This document shows, piece after piece, positions 8,285-15,238 of a DNA stretch of 17,256 bases; position 1 is the first letter of the stretch; every line of letters begins with the position of its first letter. Source of the DNA: Desulfobacterales bacterium (lineage in GTDB: Bacteria; Desulfobacterota; Desulfobacteria; Desulfobacterales; RPRI01); the NCBI GenBank assembly GCA_020052975.1, contig JAGVOC010000363.1:1-17256 (forward strand), read 5' to 3'. Both the position numbers and the translations under genes were made by a program. The notes under the pieces were generated by a model. The model ran no database searches. It saw only the letters and a program-made list of their open reading frames with translations, and was not told the DNA's origin.

Positions 8285-8779
8285 TTGTTCAAACAAGATG
8301 CAGGCGAAAATCAGTTAATAGATAAAGTGGTTCACATCAACCGGGTAGCGAAAGTAGTCAAGGGTGGGCGGAGGTTCAGTTTCAGCGCTATCGTTGTTGT
8401 CGGTGACGGCCTTGGGAGTGTTGGCTGCGGCCTTGGGAAAGCCGGTGAAGTTCCGGAAGCTATCCGGAAAGGCGTGGATCAGGCAAAGAAGAATATGGTC
8501 AGCGTTCCTCTTGTAGATGGAACGATACCTTACGAGGTTATAGGAAAGTTTGGGGCGGGCCGGGTTCTGTTAAAGCCCGCATCAAAAGGAACAGGTCTTA
8601 TTGCCGGTGGTGCAGTCCGGGCTGTTCTTGAAGCTGTCGGTGTTCAGAATATTCTTACGAAGTGCATGGGATCTCATAATCCCCATAATGTTGTCAAGGC
8701 GACAATCACCGGGTTAAAGCAATTACAGAGCCGCGAACAGGTGGCCGAAAGACGGGGCAAAACCCCGGAAGAACTGTAA
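8285..8779 (+). CDS. rpsE: 30S ribosomal protein S5
   Basis: S5 shapes the mRNA entry channel and affects decoding accuracy. The 164-residue product (E. coli 167) has a double-stranded-RNA-binding-like N-terminal domain with [19 protein letters not shown] and a C-terminal domain with [19 protein letters not shown] and [12 protein letters not shown]. The start is TTG 8285, with AAGGAGG at 8271-8277 seven bases upstream, a strong site. No in-frame ATG lies near the expected N-terminus. Confidence 0.97.
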   Translation: MFKQDAGENQLIDKVVHINRVAKVVKGGRRFSFSAIVVVGDGLGSVGCGLGKAGEVPEAIRKGVDQAKKNMVSVPLVDGTIPYEVIGKFGAGRVLLKPASKGTGLIAGGAVRAVLEAVGVQNILTKCMGSHNPHNVVKATITGLKQLQSREQVAERRGKTPEEL

Positions 8780-8794
8780 CAGGGAAAATAATCA

Positions 8795-8992
8795 ATGTCT
8801 GGAATAGTGAAAGTCACACTTGTAAAAAGCATGATCGCACGGCCTGAAAAACACCGGAAGGTGTTGCGCGGTATGGGCCTGACAAAGCTGAATAGAACAG
8901 TTGAGCTCAATGATACTCCTTCGGTCAGGGGTATGATCAGCAAGGTATCGCATCTGGTGAAGACTGAGGAGAAGATATATGAAATTAAATGA
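8795..8992 (+). CDS. rpmD: 50S ribosomal protein L30
   Basis: L30 is a small 50S protein that is absent from some bacterial lineages. The 65-residue product (E. coli 59) has [17 protein letters not shown] and [14 protein letters not shown] sequence ([18 protein letters not shown]), typical of the family. The last 14 bases overlap the start of rplO, whose ribosome binding site (AGGAGAAG) lies within rpmD, so the two genes are probably translationally coupled. Confidence 0.97.
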   Translation: MSGIVKVTLVKSMIARPEKHRKVLRGMGLTKLNRTVELNDTPSVRGMISKVSHLVKTEEKIYEIK

Positions 8993-9419
8993 ATTATCGC
9001 CGCCTAAGGGTTCAAAAAGATCTCGCAAACGCCTGGGGCGTGGTCCTGGATCCGGCACCGGCAAGACCTCGGGGAAAGGGCATAAGGGGCAAAATGCACG
9101 CTCTGGTGGAGGTGTCAGACCCGGATTTGAAGGCGGGCAAATGCCTATTCAAAGGCGCCTGCCCAAGGTCGGCTTTGTCAATATATTTAAGAAAAAGATT
9201 GCCATTGTCAACATACGCGATCTTTCAAAATTTGAAAGCGGCTCGGTTGTCGATGAAGCTGCTTTGATCCGTTCCGGAATCATCAGAGGAAGAAGGGATG
9301 GTATAAAACTACTTTCCCAGGGCGAGATAGCATTCCCCCTGATATTAAAAGTTAACGGGGCCAGCAGGATTGCAAAGGAAAAAATAGAAAAAGCCGGCGG
9401 CAAGGTAGAGGTTATATAA
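8979..9419 (+). CDS. rplO: 50S ribosomal protein L15
   Basis: L15 is a late-assembly protein that binds 23S rRNA with a long glycine- and arginine-rich N-terminal arm. That arm is clear here: [20 protein letters not shown], then [17 protein letters not shown] and QRRLPKVGF. Length is 146 (E. coli 144). The globular C-terminal domain ends [14 protein letters not shown]. It overlaps rpmD by 14 nt, and its stop lies one base before the secY ATG. Confidence 0.98.
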   Translation: MKLNELSPPKGSKRSRKRLGRGPGSGTGKTSGKGHKGQNARSGGGVRPGFEGGQMPIQRRLPKVGFVNIFKKKIAIVNIRDLSKFESGSVVDEAALIRSGIIRGRRDGIKLLSQGEIAFPLILKVNGASRIAKEKIEKAGGKVEVI

Positions 9420-9420
9420 T

Positions 9421-10737
9421 ATGGTCGGAAGCGGCTTTCAGAATATATTCAAGATACCGGAGCTTAAAAAAAGAGTATTGATGAGTCTGGCATTCCTTGT
9501 GGTTTATCGTATTGGAGTGCATGTTCCGGTGCCTGGCATTGACAGTGTTGCGCTTGCTTCATTTTTTGCCAAAGCAAAGGGAACACTGCTTGGCCTTTTT
9601 GATATGTTTTCAGGCGGTGCCTTTGAGAAATTATCAGTATTTGCTCTTGGCATAATGCCCTACATCAGCGCATCAATTATACTGCAGCTTTTAACTGTGG
9701 TTATTCCTCACCTTGAACGCCTGTCGAAGGAAGGAGAACAGGGGCGGAAAAAAATTACTCAGTATACGCGTTACGGTACGGTTGTGCTGAGCATAATACA
9801 AGGTTTTGGTATAAGCGTTGGGCTGGAAAGCATGACTTCGCCGGGAGGCGCTCCAGTGGTCATATATCCCGGATGGGAATTCAGGCTCATGACTGTTATT
9901 ACACTTACCGCAGGAACGGCTTTTATCATGTGGATAGGTGAGCAAATTACCGAGCGTGGCATAGGCAACGGAATATCTCTTATTATTTTTGCCGGTATAA
10001 TCTGCAGGTTACCGGTTGCCATGGCGAACACATTCCGTCTCGTTTCGACAGGTGAAATGTCCATATTCCTTGTAATCATCCTGCTTGTTCTGATGGTTGC
10101 GGTTGTCGGCGTTATTATATTTGTTGAGCAGGGACAAAGGCGAATACCGGTTCAATACGCCAAGAGGATAATCGGGAGGAAAATGTATGGCGGGCAGAGC
10201 ACGCATTTGCCGCTTAAAATAAATACCTCCGGTGTTATACCGCCTATTTTTGCATCTTCCATTATGATGTTTCCTGCAACTATAGCAAGCTTCATAAAAA
10301 TAGAATGGGTTCAGGGCATAGCAAAGGCGCTGACACCGGGCAACGCAGTTTATGAATTGATTTTTGTGGGTTTGATTTTTTTCTTCTGCTATTTTTACAC
10401 TGCTGTGACATTCAACCCTGTTGACGTGGCAGAAAACATGAAAAAACATGGCGGTTATATTCCGGGCATAAGACCCGGAAAACGCACATCTGATTACATT
10501 GACAAGGTCCTGACCCGAATAACTTTAGGCGGTGCCTTTTATGTTTCCTGCATATGTGTTCTTCCGTCGATATTGATCACAAAGGTTAATGTGCCGTTTT
10601 ATTTTGGAGGAACCGCGCTGTTGATAGTTGTCGGAGTTGCTATAGATACGATTTCACAGATAGAATCACATATGATTTCCCGCCATTATGAAGGTTTTTT
10701 AAAAAAGGGCGGGGCAAGGATCAAAGGGCGGTTTTAG
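9421..10737 (+). CDS. secY: Protein translocase subunit SecY
   Basis: SecY is the channel of the Sec translocon in the inner membrane and works with SecE, SecG and SecA. The 438-residue product (E. coli 443) has the expected ten membrane segments. Landmarks include [13 protein letters not shown] near residues 29-41, the plug region with [16 protein letters not shown], and the cytoplasmic loops with [21 protein letters not shown] and [16 protein letters not shown], used for SecA and ribosome binding. The C-terminal tail ends basic (GGARIKGRF). It abuts rplO and map with one base between genes on each side. No adk follows it. Confidence 0.99.
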   Translation: MVGSGFQNIFKIPELKKRVLMSLAFLVVYRIGVHVPVPGIDSVALASFFAKAKGTLLGLFDMFSGGAFEKLSVFALGIMPYISASIILQLLTVVIPHLERLSKEGEQGRKKITQYTRYGTVVLSIIQGFGISVGLESMTSPGGAPVVIYPGWEFRLMTVITLTAGTAFIMWIGEQITERGIGNGISLIIFAGIICRLPVAMANTFRLVSTGEMSIFLVIILLVLMVAVVGVIIFVEQGQRRIPVQYAKRIIGRKMYGGQSTHLPLKINTSGVIPPIFASSIMMFPATIASFIKIEWVQGIAKALTPGNAVYELIFVGLIFFFCYFYTAVTFNPVDVAENMKKHGGYIPGIRPGKRTSDYIDKVLTRITLGGAFYVSCICVLPSILITKVNVPFYFGGTALLIVVGVAIDTISQIESHMISRHYEGFLKKGGARIKGRF

Positions 10738-10738
10738 T

Positions 10739-11494
10739 ATGGTGATTTTAAAATCACCTAGGGAAATTGAAAAGATAAGAGTAAGTAATCAGATAGTGGC
10801 GGATATCCTGTGCAGCCTTGAAGCAGAAGTTGAACCGGGAATAGATACATTATATTTAAACGATATTGCCGAAAAAATGGCGTCCGAAAGAGATGCAACT
10901 CCGGCATTTAAGGGATATAAAGGCTATCCCTTCTCTCTTTGTACATCCGTGAATAATGTTATTGTTCACGGGATGCCTTCGAAAAAAATACTGGTTGAAG
11001 GAGATATTATCAGTATCGATTTCGGGGTACTTTATGACGGATATTACGGCGATGCAGCTATAACTGTTCCGGTAGGAATAATATCCGGACGGGCCATGAG
11101 ACTTGCTCAGGTCACAAAGGAAGCTCTTTATAAAGGCATAGAAAAGGCCGTTCCGAACGGAAGGCTTTCGAACATATCACATGCCGTTCAGTCACATGTT
11201 GAAGCTGCAGGATATTCGGTTGTGCGTATGTTTGTAGGGCATGGAATCGGAACCAGTCTTCATGAAGATCCGCAGATTCCGAACTTTGGAAAACCGGGCA
11301 TGGGCGTCTTGCTGAAACCGGGTATGACGCTTGCCATCGAGCCAATGGTAAATGAGAAGGGTTATGACATTGATATACTTGAAGACGGGTGGACCGCAGT
11401 GACAAAAGATGGCGGTCTCTCCGCACATTTTGAGCATACAGTTGCTATAGCTGAAAATGGTCCGGATATTTTGAGCGAAAGAAACGGGAGCTGA
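10739..11494 (+). CDS. map: Methionine aminopeptidase, type I
   Basis: This enzyme removes the N-terminal methionine from nascent proteins when the second residue is small. The 251-residue product (E. coli 264) has the pita-bread fold with all five metal ligands: Asp94 (SIDFG), Asp105 (YGDAA), His168 (GHGIG), Glu201 (AIEPM) and Glu232 (FEHT). The substrate-contacting His77 (VHGMP) is also present. There is no N-terminal zinc-finger extension. It starts one base after secY, with a poor Shine-Dalgarno, which suggests coupling to secY. infA follows after three bases. Confidence 0.98.
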   Translation: MVILKSPREIEKIRVSNQIVADILCSLEAEVEPGIDTLYLNDIAEKMASERDATPAFKGYKGYPFSLCTSVNNVIVHGMPSKKILVEGDIISIDFGVLYDGYYGDAAITVPVGIISGRAMRLAQVTKEALYKGIEKAVPNGRLSNISHAVQSHVEAAGYSVVRMFVGHGIGTSLHEDPQIPNFGKPGMGVLLKPGMTLAIEPMVNEKGYDIDILEDGWTAVTKDGGLSAHFEHTVAIAENGPDILSERNGS

Positions 11495-11497
11495 ACT

Positions 11498-11716
11498 ATG
11501 GCCAAAGAGGAAGCAATCAAGGTTGAAGGTACGGTACTTGAGACGCTGCCCAATGCAATGTTCAGGGTCGAACTTGAGAACAAGCACCAGGTGCTTGCAC
11601 ACATTTCAGGGAAGATGCGAATGCATTTTATAAAAATACTTCCCGGCGATAAAGTTACAGTTGAGTTGTCGCCCTATGACCTTACGCGCGGCAGAATAAC
11701 GTACAGAACAAAATAA
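11498..11716 (+). CDS. infA: Translation initiation factor IF-1
   Basis: IF-1 is an OB-fold protein that occupies the 30S A site during initiation together with IF-2 and IF-3. Length is 72, the same as E. coli, with [39 protein letters not shown] and [13 protein letters not shown] in order. It follows map with a three-base gap and a GGGAG ribosome binding site inside the map 3' end. A 60-nt gap then holds a likely promoter element before rpmJ. Confidence 0.98.
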   Translation: MAKEEAIKVEGTVLETLPNAMFRVELENKHQVLAHISGKMRMHFIKILPGDKVTVELSPYDLTRGRITYRTK

Positions 11717-11728
11717 AAAGATCATTGC

Positions 11729-11737
11729 TGTTATAAT
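11729..11737 (+). promoter_or_regulatory. Extended -10 promoter element ahead of rpmJ
   Basis: The sequence TGTTATAAT matches the extended -10 consensus (TGnTATAAT) exactly. No convincing -35 hexamer lies 16-18 bases upstream, which extended -10 promoters can tolerate. Transcription would begin near 11744, giving a leader of about 33 nt to the rpmJ ATG. It would drive rpmJ and the alpha block separately from upstream read-through. It lies in AT-rich intergenic DNA, so a chance match is possible. Confidence 0.45.
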
Positions 11738-11776
11738 CTATAAATTGCAGCCCAGGATATACGAGGAGCAGTGTAA

Positions 11777-11890
11777 ATGAAAGTCAGGGCATCAGTTAAA
11801 AAAATTTGCAGTAAGTGCAAAATTGTCCGCAGAAAAGGCGTAATCAGGGTAATCTGCGAAAACAAAAGACACAAACAGAGGCAAGGATAG
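11777..11890 (+). CDS. rpmJ: 50S ribosomal protein L36, zinc-binding
   Basis: This 37-residue protein is recognised by [20 protein letters not shown] followed by [17 protein letters not shown]. Zinc ligands are Cys11, Cys14, Cys27 and His32, so it is the C+ form. L36 binds 23S rRNA domains late in assembly. GAGGAG at 11763-11768, eight bases ahead of ATG 11777, is a strong ribosome binding site. The gene lies between infA and rpsM, its usual place, and 13 nt separate it from the rpsM start. Confidence 0.97.
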   Translation: MKVRASVKKICSKCKIVRRKGVIRVICENKRHKQRQG

Positions 11891-11903
11891 AGGAGGATAA
11901 GCT

Positions 11904-12284
11904 TTGGCAAGAATTGCAGGGGTAGATTTACCTAAGCATAAGAGAGTCGAAATTGGCTTAACCTATATTTACGGTATAGGAAGAACCGCTTCAAAAAATA
12001 TACTCTCAAAGCTTAATATTAATCCGGATACAAAAGTTGATCAGTTATCAGAGTCTGAAGTCAACAGTATACGCAAGATTATTGATACCGAACACAAGGT
12101 TGAAGGCGAGCTCCGTGCGGATATTTCAATGAATATCAAGAGACTTATGGATCTCGGATGTTACCGAGGCCTTCGCCATAGAAAATCGCTTCCTGTGCGG
12201 GGTCAAAGAACAAAAACAAATGCGCGAACTCGAAAAGGCCCGAAACGGTCTACAGTCAGGAAAAAGGCAGTAACCAAAAAGTAG
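11904..12284 (+). CDS. rpsM: 30S ribosomal protein S13
   Basis: S13 forms intersubunit bridges in the 30S head and contacts P-site tRNA with its basic tail. The 126-residue product (E. coli 118) starts [20 protein letters not shown] and has the helix-hairpin-helix region [11 protein letters not shown]. The C-terminal half carries [20 protein letters not shown], and the protein ends in a lysine/arginine-rich tail. The start is TTG 11904 with AGGAGG at 11891-11896, seven bases upstream. In E. coli S4 represses the alpha operon at a pseudoknot before rpsM; only 13 nt are available here. Confidence 0.98.
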   Translation: MARIAGVDLPKHKRVEIGLTYIYGIGRTASKNILSKLNINPDTKVDQLSESEVNSIRKIIDTEHKVEGELRADISMNIKRLMDLGCYRGLRHRKSLPVRGQRTKTNARTRKGPKRSTVRKKAVTKK

Positions 12285-12312
12285 TGAATATTAATTAACA
12301 GGGGCTTGATAA

Positions 12313-12699
12313 ATGGCGAAAAAAACCCGGACAAAAAAGAAAGAAAAAAAGAATATTACAAATGGAGTAGTGCATATTTTCTCTACTTTCAATAATACAA
12401 TAGTTTCAATTACAGACCCTGCAGGAAATGTGTTAGGCTGGTCCAGTGCCGGCGTTCAAGGTTTCAAGGGATCCAGGAAAAGCACTCCGTTTGCCGCTCA
12501 GCTTGCGGCTGAAGATGCATCGAAAAAAGCGATGGAGCACGGAATGAAAAATGTTGAAGTTTATGTTAAGGGTCCCGGACCGGGAAGAGAATCTGCACTT
12601 CGCTCACTTCAGGCAACAGGATTTAACATCCTTGTCATAAAGGATGTAACACCTATTCCGCATAATGGTTGCCGATCGCCAAAAAGACGAAGGGTATAA
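12313..12699 (+). CDS. rpsK: 30S ribosomal protein S11
   Basis: S11 lies on the 30S platform next to the mRNA exit and the Shine-Dalgarno helix. The 128-residue product (E. coli 129) has a lysine-rich N-terminal arm, then [18 protein letters not shown] and [19 protein letters not shown]. It closes with [18 protein letters not shown], the conserved end. AGGGG upstream of ATG 12313 is the likely ribosome binding site. A structured 98-nt gap separates it from rpsD. Confidence 0.98.
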   Translation: MAKKTRTKKKEKKNITNGVVHIFSTFNNTIVSITDPAGNVLGWSSAGVQGFKGSRKSTPFAAQLAAEDASKKAMEHGMKNVEVYVKGPGPGRESALRSLQATGFNILVIKDVTPIPHNGCRSPKRRRV

Positions 12700-12700
12700 C

Positions 12701-12774
12701 ATCAGTTTTGCCCACGGCCGGTGCTTGCAAAAAAAATATGAGCAAGCATAGATGCTCCGGGTAATCAAACTGAT
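12701..12774 (+). promoter_or_regulatory. Nested inverted-repeat RNA leader before rpsD
   Basis: Three tiers of complementarity nest in the rpsK-rpsD gap. The outer stem is ATCAGTTT (12701-12708) with AAACTGAT (12767-12774). The middle stem is CCGG (12718-12721) with CCGG (12757-12760). The inner stem is TGCTTGC (12722-12728) with GCAAGCA (12742-12748) around a 13-nt A-rich loop. No T run follows, so it is not a terminator. The rpsD ribosome binding site (AAGGAGG, 12786-12792) lies just downstream. S4 is known to autoregulate from leader RNA in E. coli and Bacillus, so an S4-responsive element is a reasonable inference. Confidence 0.45.
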
Positions 12775-12797
12775 ATAAGTTTTAAAAGGAGGAAGAT

Positions 12798-13427
12798 TTG
12801 GCACGATACACAGGCGCGGTATGCAGACTATGCCGGCGAGAGAATTTGAAATTATTTCTTAAAGGAGACCGCTGTTATTCAGATAAGTGCGCTTTTGACA
12901 GGCGGAGTTATGCACCTGGACAGCACGGTCAACGGCGTGGAAGAAAAATATCCGATTACGGGGTTCAGCTCAGGGAAAAGCAGAAGGCAAAACGGTTGTA
13001 CGGGCTTTCCGAAAAGCAGTTCCACTTATTTTTTGAGAAAGCCGAGCGGCAAAAAAATATTACCGGAACGAATTTGCTTGTTCTGCTGGAAAGAAGGCTT
13101 GACAATGTTGTCTTCAGGCTTGGTTTTACCAATTCGCGTTCCCAGGGGCGCCATTTTGTCAAACATAGTCACTTCCTGATTAATGGTAAGAAGGTTAATA
13201 TTCCATCTTACCTTGTTAATACCGGGGATGTTATCGAGGTAAAAGAAAATAGCCGTAATATAAAAGCAATAAGCGATTCTTTGGAAGCTGTTGTAAGAAG
13301 GAGCGTTCCACAGTGGCTTGAATTGGAAAAGGATAATCTAAAGGGAGTAGTCAAGAATTTTCCCGTGCGCGAAGATATTACGATGCCTATTCAGGAACAG
13401 CTTATAGTGGAACTTTATTCAAAATAA
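12798..13427 (+). CDS. rpsD: 30S ribosomal protein S4, zinc-binding form
   Basis: S4 starts assembly of the 5' domain of 16S rRNA and affects accuracy; in known bacteria it also represses its own operon. The 209-residue product (E. coli 206) starts [15 protein letters not shown] and holds Cys9, Cys12, Cys26 and Cys31, a probable zinc site absent from E. coli S4. The S4 RNA-binding domain spans about residues 98-160, with [14 protein letters not shown] and [19 protein letters not shown]. The start is TTG 12798, with AAGGAGG five bases upstream. It is separated from rpoA by 136 nt. Confidence 0.98.
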   Translation: MARYTGAVCRLCRRENLKLFLKGDRCYSDKCAFDRRSYAPGQHGQRRGRKISDYGVQLREKQKAKRLYGLSEKQFHLFFEKAERQKNITGTNLLVLLERRLDNVVFRLGFTNSRSQGRHFVKHSHFLINGKKVNIPSYLVNTGDVIEVKENSRNIKAISDSLEAVVRRSVPQWLELEKDNLKGVVKNFPVREDITMPIQEQLIVELYSK

Positions 13428-13503
13428 TAATTAACGGGGCAGGCAACATTTCTTTAAATCAAGTGTTTCGTTGAAATACCCATATTTCTCGCTGTGCAAA
13501 TTT

Positions 13504-13536
13504 AGGACATTTTCTTTATTTGAACCGATGTGTCCT
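13504..13536 (+). other. Weak inverted repeat in the rpsD-rpoA gap
   Basis: AGGACA (13504-13509) and TGTCCT (13531-13536) form a 6-bp stem with a 21-nt loop, ending 15 nt before the GGAG that serves rpoA. The 136-nt gap around it is the longest inside the ribosomal cluster and holds no gene. A TTGAAA at 13471 has no acceptable -10 partner. The stem alone is weak and could be chance. Confidence 0.2.
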
Positions 13537-13563
13537 CTGAAAAAAAATCTGGAGATAATAAAA

Positions 13564-14583
13564 ATGGCATCAAATGAACTTATTTTCATGAACTGGCAAG
13601 AGATGATAACCCCTGAAAGGGTTCAGGTAACCAGTAAGCCTGGCTATGGCAAGTTCGTTTGTGAACCTCTTGAAAGAGGATTCGGAATAACTATCGGAAA
13701 TGCATTAAGGCGAATTATTTTGTCATCACTCTATGGCGCAGCTATTGTATCCGTTAAATTCGATACGGTTTTCCATGAATTCAGCGTGATTCCGAGCGTG
13801 CTCGAAGATGTTTCTGAAATTATCCTTAACCTGAAGGAAGTTCGGTTCAAGGTAAAAGAAAATATGCCATTGACAGTGCGTATTGATGCCAAGGGCGAGG
13901 GCCGGGTAACTGCAGGAGATCTTATAAGTGATGACGGCAAATGTGAAGTGTTAAACAAGGATCTGCATATCGCAACTCTGTCTGCCAATGCTGTATTAAA
14001 AGCAACAATGACCGTCAAGATCGGGAAAGGATATTCTTTGTCCGAGGCAAACAAGGACGAAAATGCCCCTGTCGGAACTATTCCTGTGGATTCAGTCTTT
14101 TCGCCTATCAAGCGAGTCAATTATGTGGTCGGGAATGCCCGTGTGGGACAGAGGACCGATTATGACAAGCTTACTATGGAAGTCTGGACCGACGGGAGCG
14201 TCACTCCCGAGGATGCAGTTGCTTATGCCGCAAAGATATTAAAAGAGCAGATGACAATGTTCATAAATTTTGATGAGAAGCAGGAACCCGAAGCTGAAAA
14301 GAAAACAGATAAGCGGCAAAAGCCTCAGTTTAATGATAATCTGTACCGGAGCGTCGAAGAGCTTGAGCTTTCTGTCAGAAGCGCGAACTGCCTAAAGAAT
14401 GCCGATATTCTAAAGATTTATCAGCTTGTAAGCAAGACCGAGGCAGAGATGCTGAAGACCAAAAACTTCGGTAGAAAGTCTTTAAACGAGATCAAGGATG
14501 TACTGAGTGAAATGGGCCTTTCTCTCGGAATGAGACTGGAAGGATTTGTGCCTCCTGAAGAAGACAAGGCAGAAGGAGAATAA
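13564..14583 (+). CDS. rpoA: DNA-directed RNA polymerase subunit alpha
   Basis: Alpha dimerises to start RNA polymerase assembly, and its C-terminal domain binds UP elements and activators. From ATG 13564 the product is 339 residues (E. coli 329). The N-terminal domain spans about residues 1-235, with [20 protein letters not shown] near 35-52. A charged linker (about 238-255) follows. The C-terminal domain has [15 protein letters not shown], where Arg272 matches E. coli Arg265 of the DNA-binding surface, and [18 protein letters not shown]. The frame is open upstream to TTG 13471, but those 31 residues do not resemble alpha, and GGAG lies about nine bases before ATG 13564. Confidence 0.98.
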   Translation: MASNELIFMNWQEMITPERVQVTSKPGYGKFVCEPLERGFGITIGNALRRIILSSLYGAAIVSVKFDTVFHEFSVIPSVLEDVSEIILNLKEVRFKVKENMPLTVRIDAKGEGRVTAGDLISDDGKCEVLNKDLHIATLSANAVLKATMTVKIGKGYSLSEANKDENAPVGTIPVDSVFSPIKRVNYVVGNARVGQRTDYDKLTMEVWTDGSVTPEDAVAYAAKILKEQMTMFINFDEKQEPEAEKKTDKRQKPQFNDNLYRSVEELELSVRSANCLKNADILKIYQLVSKTEAEMLKTKNFGRKSLNEIKDVLSEMGLSLGMRLEGFVPPEEDKAEGE

Positions 14584-14591
14584 AAGGTTAT

Positions 14592-15101
14592 ATGAGACAT
14601 CGCAATGCAGGTATTAAAATAGGAAGAACAAGCAGTCACAGGGAGGCCATGTTCAGAAATATGGTTACTTCCTTGTTTAAGCATGACCGCATCCGGACTA
14701 CTGATGTAAAAGCAAAAGAATTAAGACGCTGGGCCGACAAAATAATAACCCTCGCAAAACAGGGAGACCTTCATTCAAGACGTCAGGCGCTGGCCATTGT
14801 CAGAGAAAAAGATGTTGTTCACAAGCTGTTTGCTGAAGCTGCCGATCGTTTTGGCTCAATATCGGGCGGCTACACAAGAATTGTCAAGGTGGGAAACCGT
14901 CCCGGTGATGCCGCGCCCGTTTCTATTATTGAGCTTGTTGCTCTCGAGAAGAGCAAAAAGAAAGATGATAAAAAGAAAAAACCAAAAATCTCTGCGAAGA
15001 AAAAGACTACTGCTTCAAAGAAGGCCAAAGGGGTGAAGAAAGAAAAAACAGCTCCTGCACCGGATGAAAGCCCTGCCGCACCGGTCGAAGAAAAGACTTA
15101 A
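14592..15101 (+). CDS. rplQ: 50S ribosomal protein L17 with long basic C-terminal tail
   Basis: L17 lies near the exit tunnel and is essential in many bacteria. Residues 1-118 match the family core: [40 protein letters not shown] helices and the closing [10 protein letters not shown]. After that, about 50 extra residues are first rich in lysine (120-152) and then in alanine, proline and glutamate (153-169). The total is 169, against 127 in E. coli. The tail is in the same frame, ends at a clean TAA, and is probably disordered. The gene is the last of the alpha block and is followed by a strong terminator. Confidence 0.97.
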   Translation: MRHRNAGIKIGRTSSHREAMFRNMVTSLFKHDRIRTTDVKAKELRRWADKIITLAKQGDLHSRRQALAIVREKDVVHKLFAEAADRFGSISGGYTRIVKVGNRPGDAAPVSIIELVALEKSKKKDDKKKKPKISAKKKTTASKKAKGVKKEKTAPAPDESPAAPVEEKT

Positions 15102-15126
15102 GACAGCGGTTCTTAAAAAAATAATG

Positions 15127-15162
15127 AAAGCCCCGGCCCACCATAGCCGGGGCTTTTTGTTT
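15127..15162 (+). terminator. Intrinsic terminator after rplQ
   Basis: A perfect 11-bp stem, AAAGCCCCGGC (15127-15137) and GCCGGGGCTTT (15146-15156), encloses an 8-nt loop and runs into a T tract (TTTTTGTTT, 15154-15162). The core is GC-rich and followed directly by T residues, which is the classic Rho-independent form. It lies 25 nt after the rplQ stop and ends the ribosomal supercluster. Genes after it therefore need their own promoter. Confidence 0.93.
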
Positions 15163-15175
15163 AAAGCTTTATCCC

Positions 15176-15204
15176 TTGACTCTTGAATTTCATTCCGGTA
15201 TTTC
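15176..15204 (+). promoter_or_regulatory. Possible promoter of the CoA-transferase operon
   Basis: TTGACT (15176-15181, five of six matches to TTGACA) and TATTTC (15199-15204, three of six to TATAAT) are separated by 17 bases. They lie just after the rplQ terminator and about 35 nt ahead of the first CoA-transferase codon. A promoter is expected somewhere here, since the terminator cuts the operon off from upstream. The -10 match is poor, and the left arm of an inverted repeat lies in the spacer. Confidence 0.35.
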
Positions 15205-15226
15205 CATAATCGGGAAAACGGAATGA
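15190..15226 (+). repeat. Operator-like inverted repeat upstream of the CoA-transferase genes
   Basis: TCATTCCG (15190-15197) and CGGAATGA (15219-15226) form a perfect 8-bp inverted repeat with 21 bases between the arms. The left arm lies within the spacer of the possible promoter. The right arm ends one base before the AAGGAG ribosome binding site (15228-15233). It could be a binding site for a dimeric regulator, or an mRNA hairpin limiting access to the ribosome binding site. The repeat is seen directly; its function is inferred. Confidence 0.4.
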
Positions 15227-15238
15227 TAAGGAGTTCTT

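Noticed and set aside
8989..9267. Plus-strand 92-codon frame overlapping rplO
   Set aside because: It is an alternative frame of rplO; the rplO frame encodes a full, recognisable L15.
10009..10449. Minus-strand reading frame of 146 codons opposite secY
   Set aside because: It is antisense to a highly conserved gene, shows no family features and follows from secY codon use; similar minus-strand frames at 237-632 and 3828-4253 were rejected for the same reason.
12895..13179. Plus-strand 94-codon frame inside rpsD
   Set aside because: Shadow of the S4 frame, with no ribosome binding site and no recognisable protein.
13471..13563. Possible 31-residue N-terminal extension of RpoA from TTG 13471
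   Set aside because: The extra residues do not resemble alpha, there is no ribosome binding site at 13471, and ATG 13564 has GGAG at proper spacing and gives a normal alpha N-terminus.
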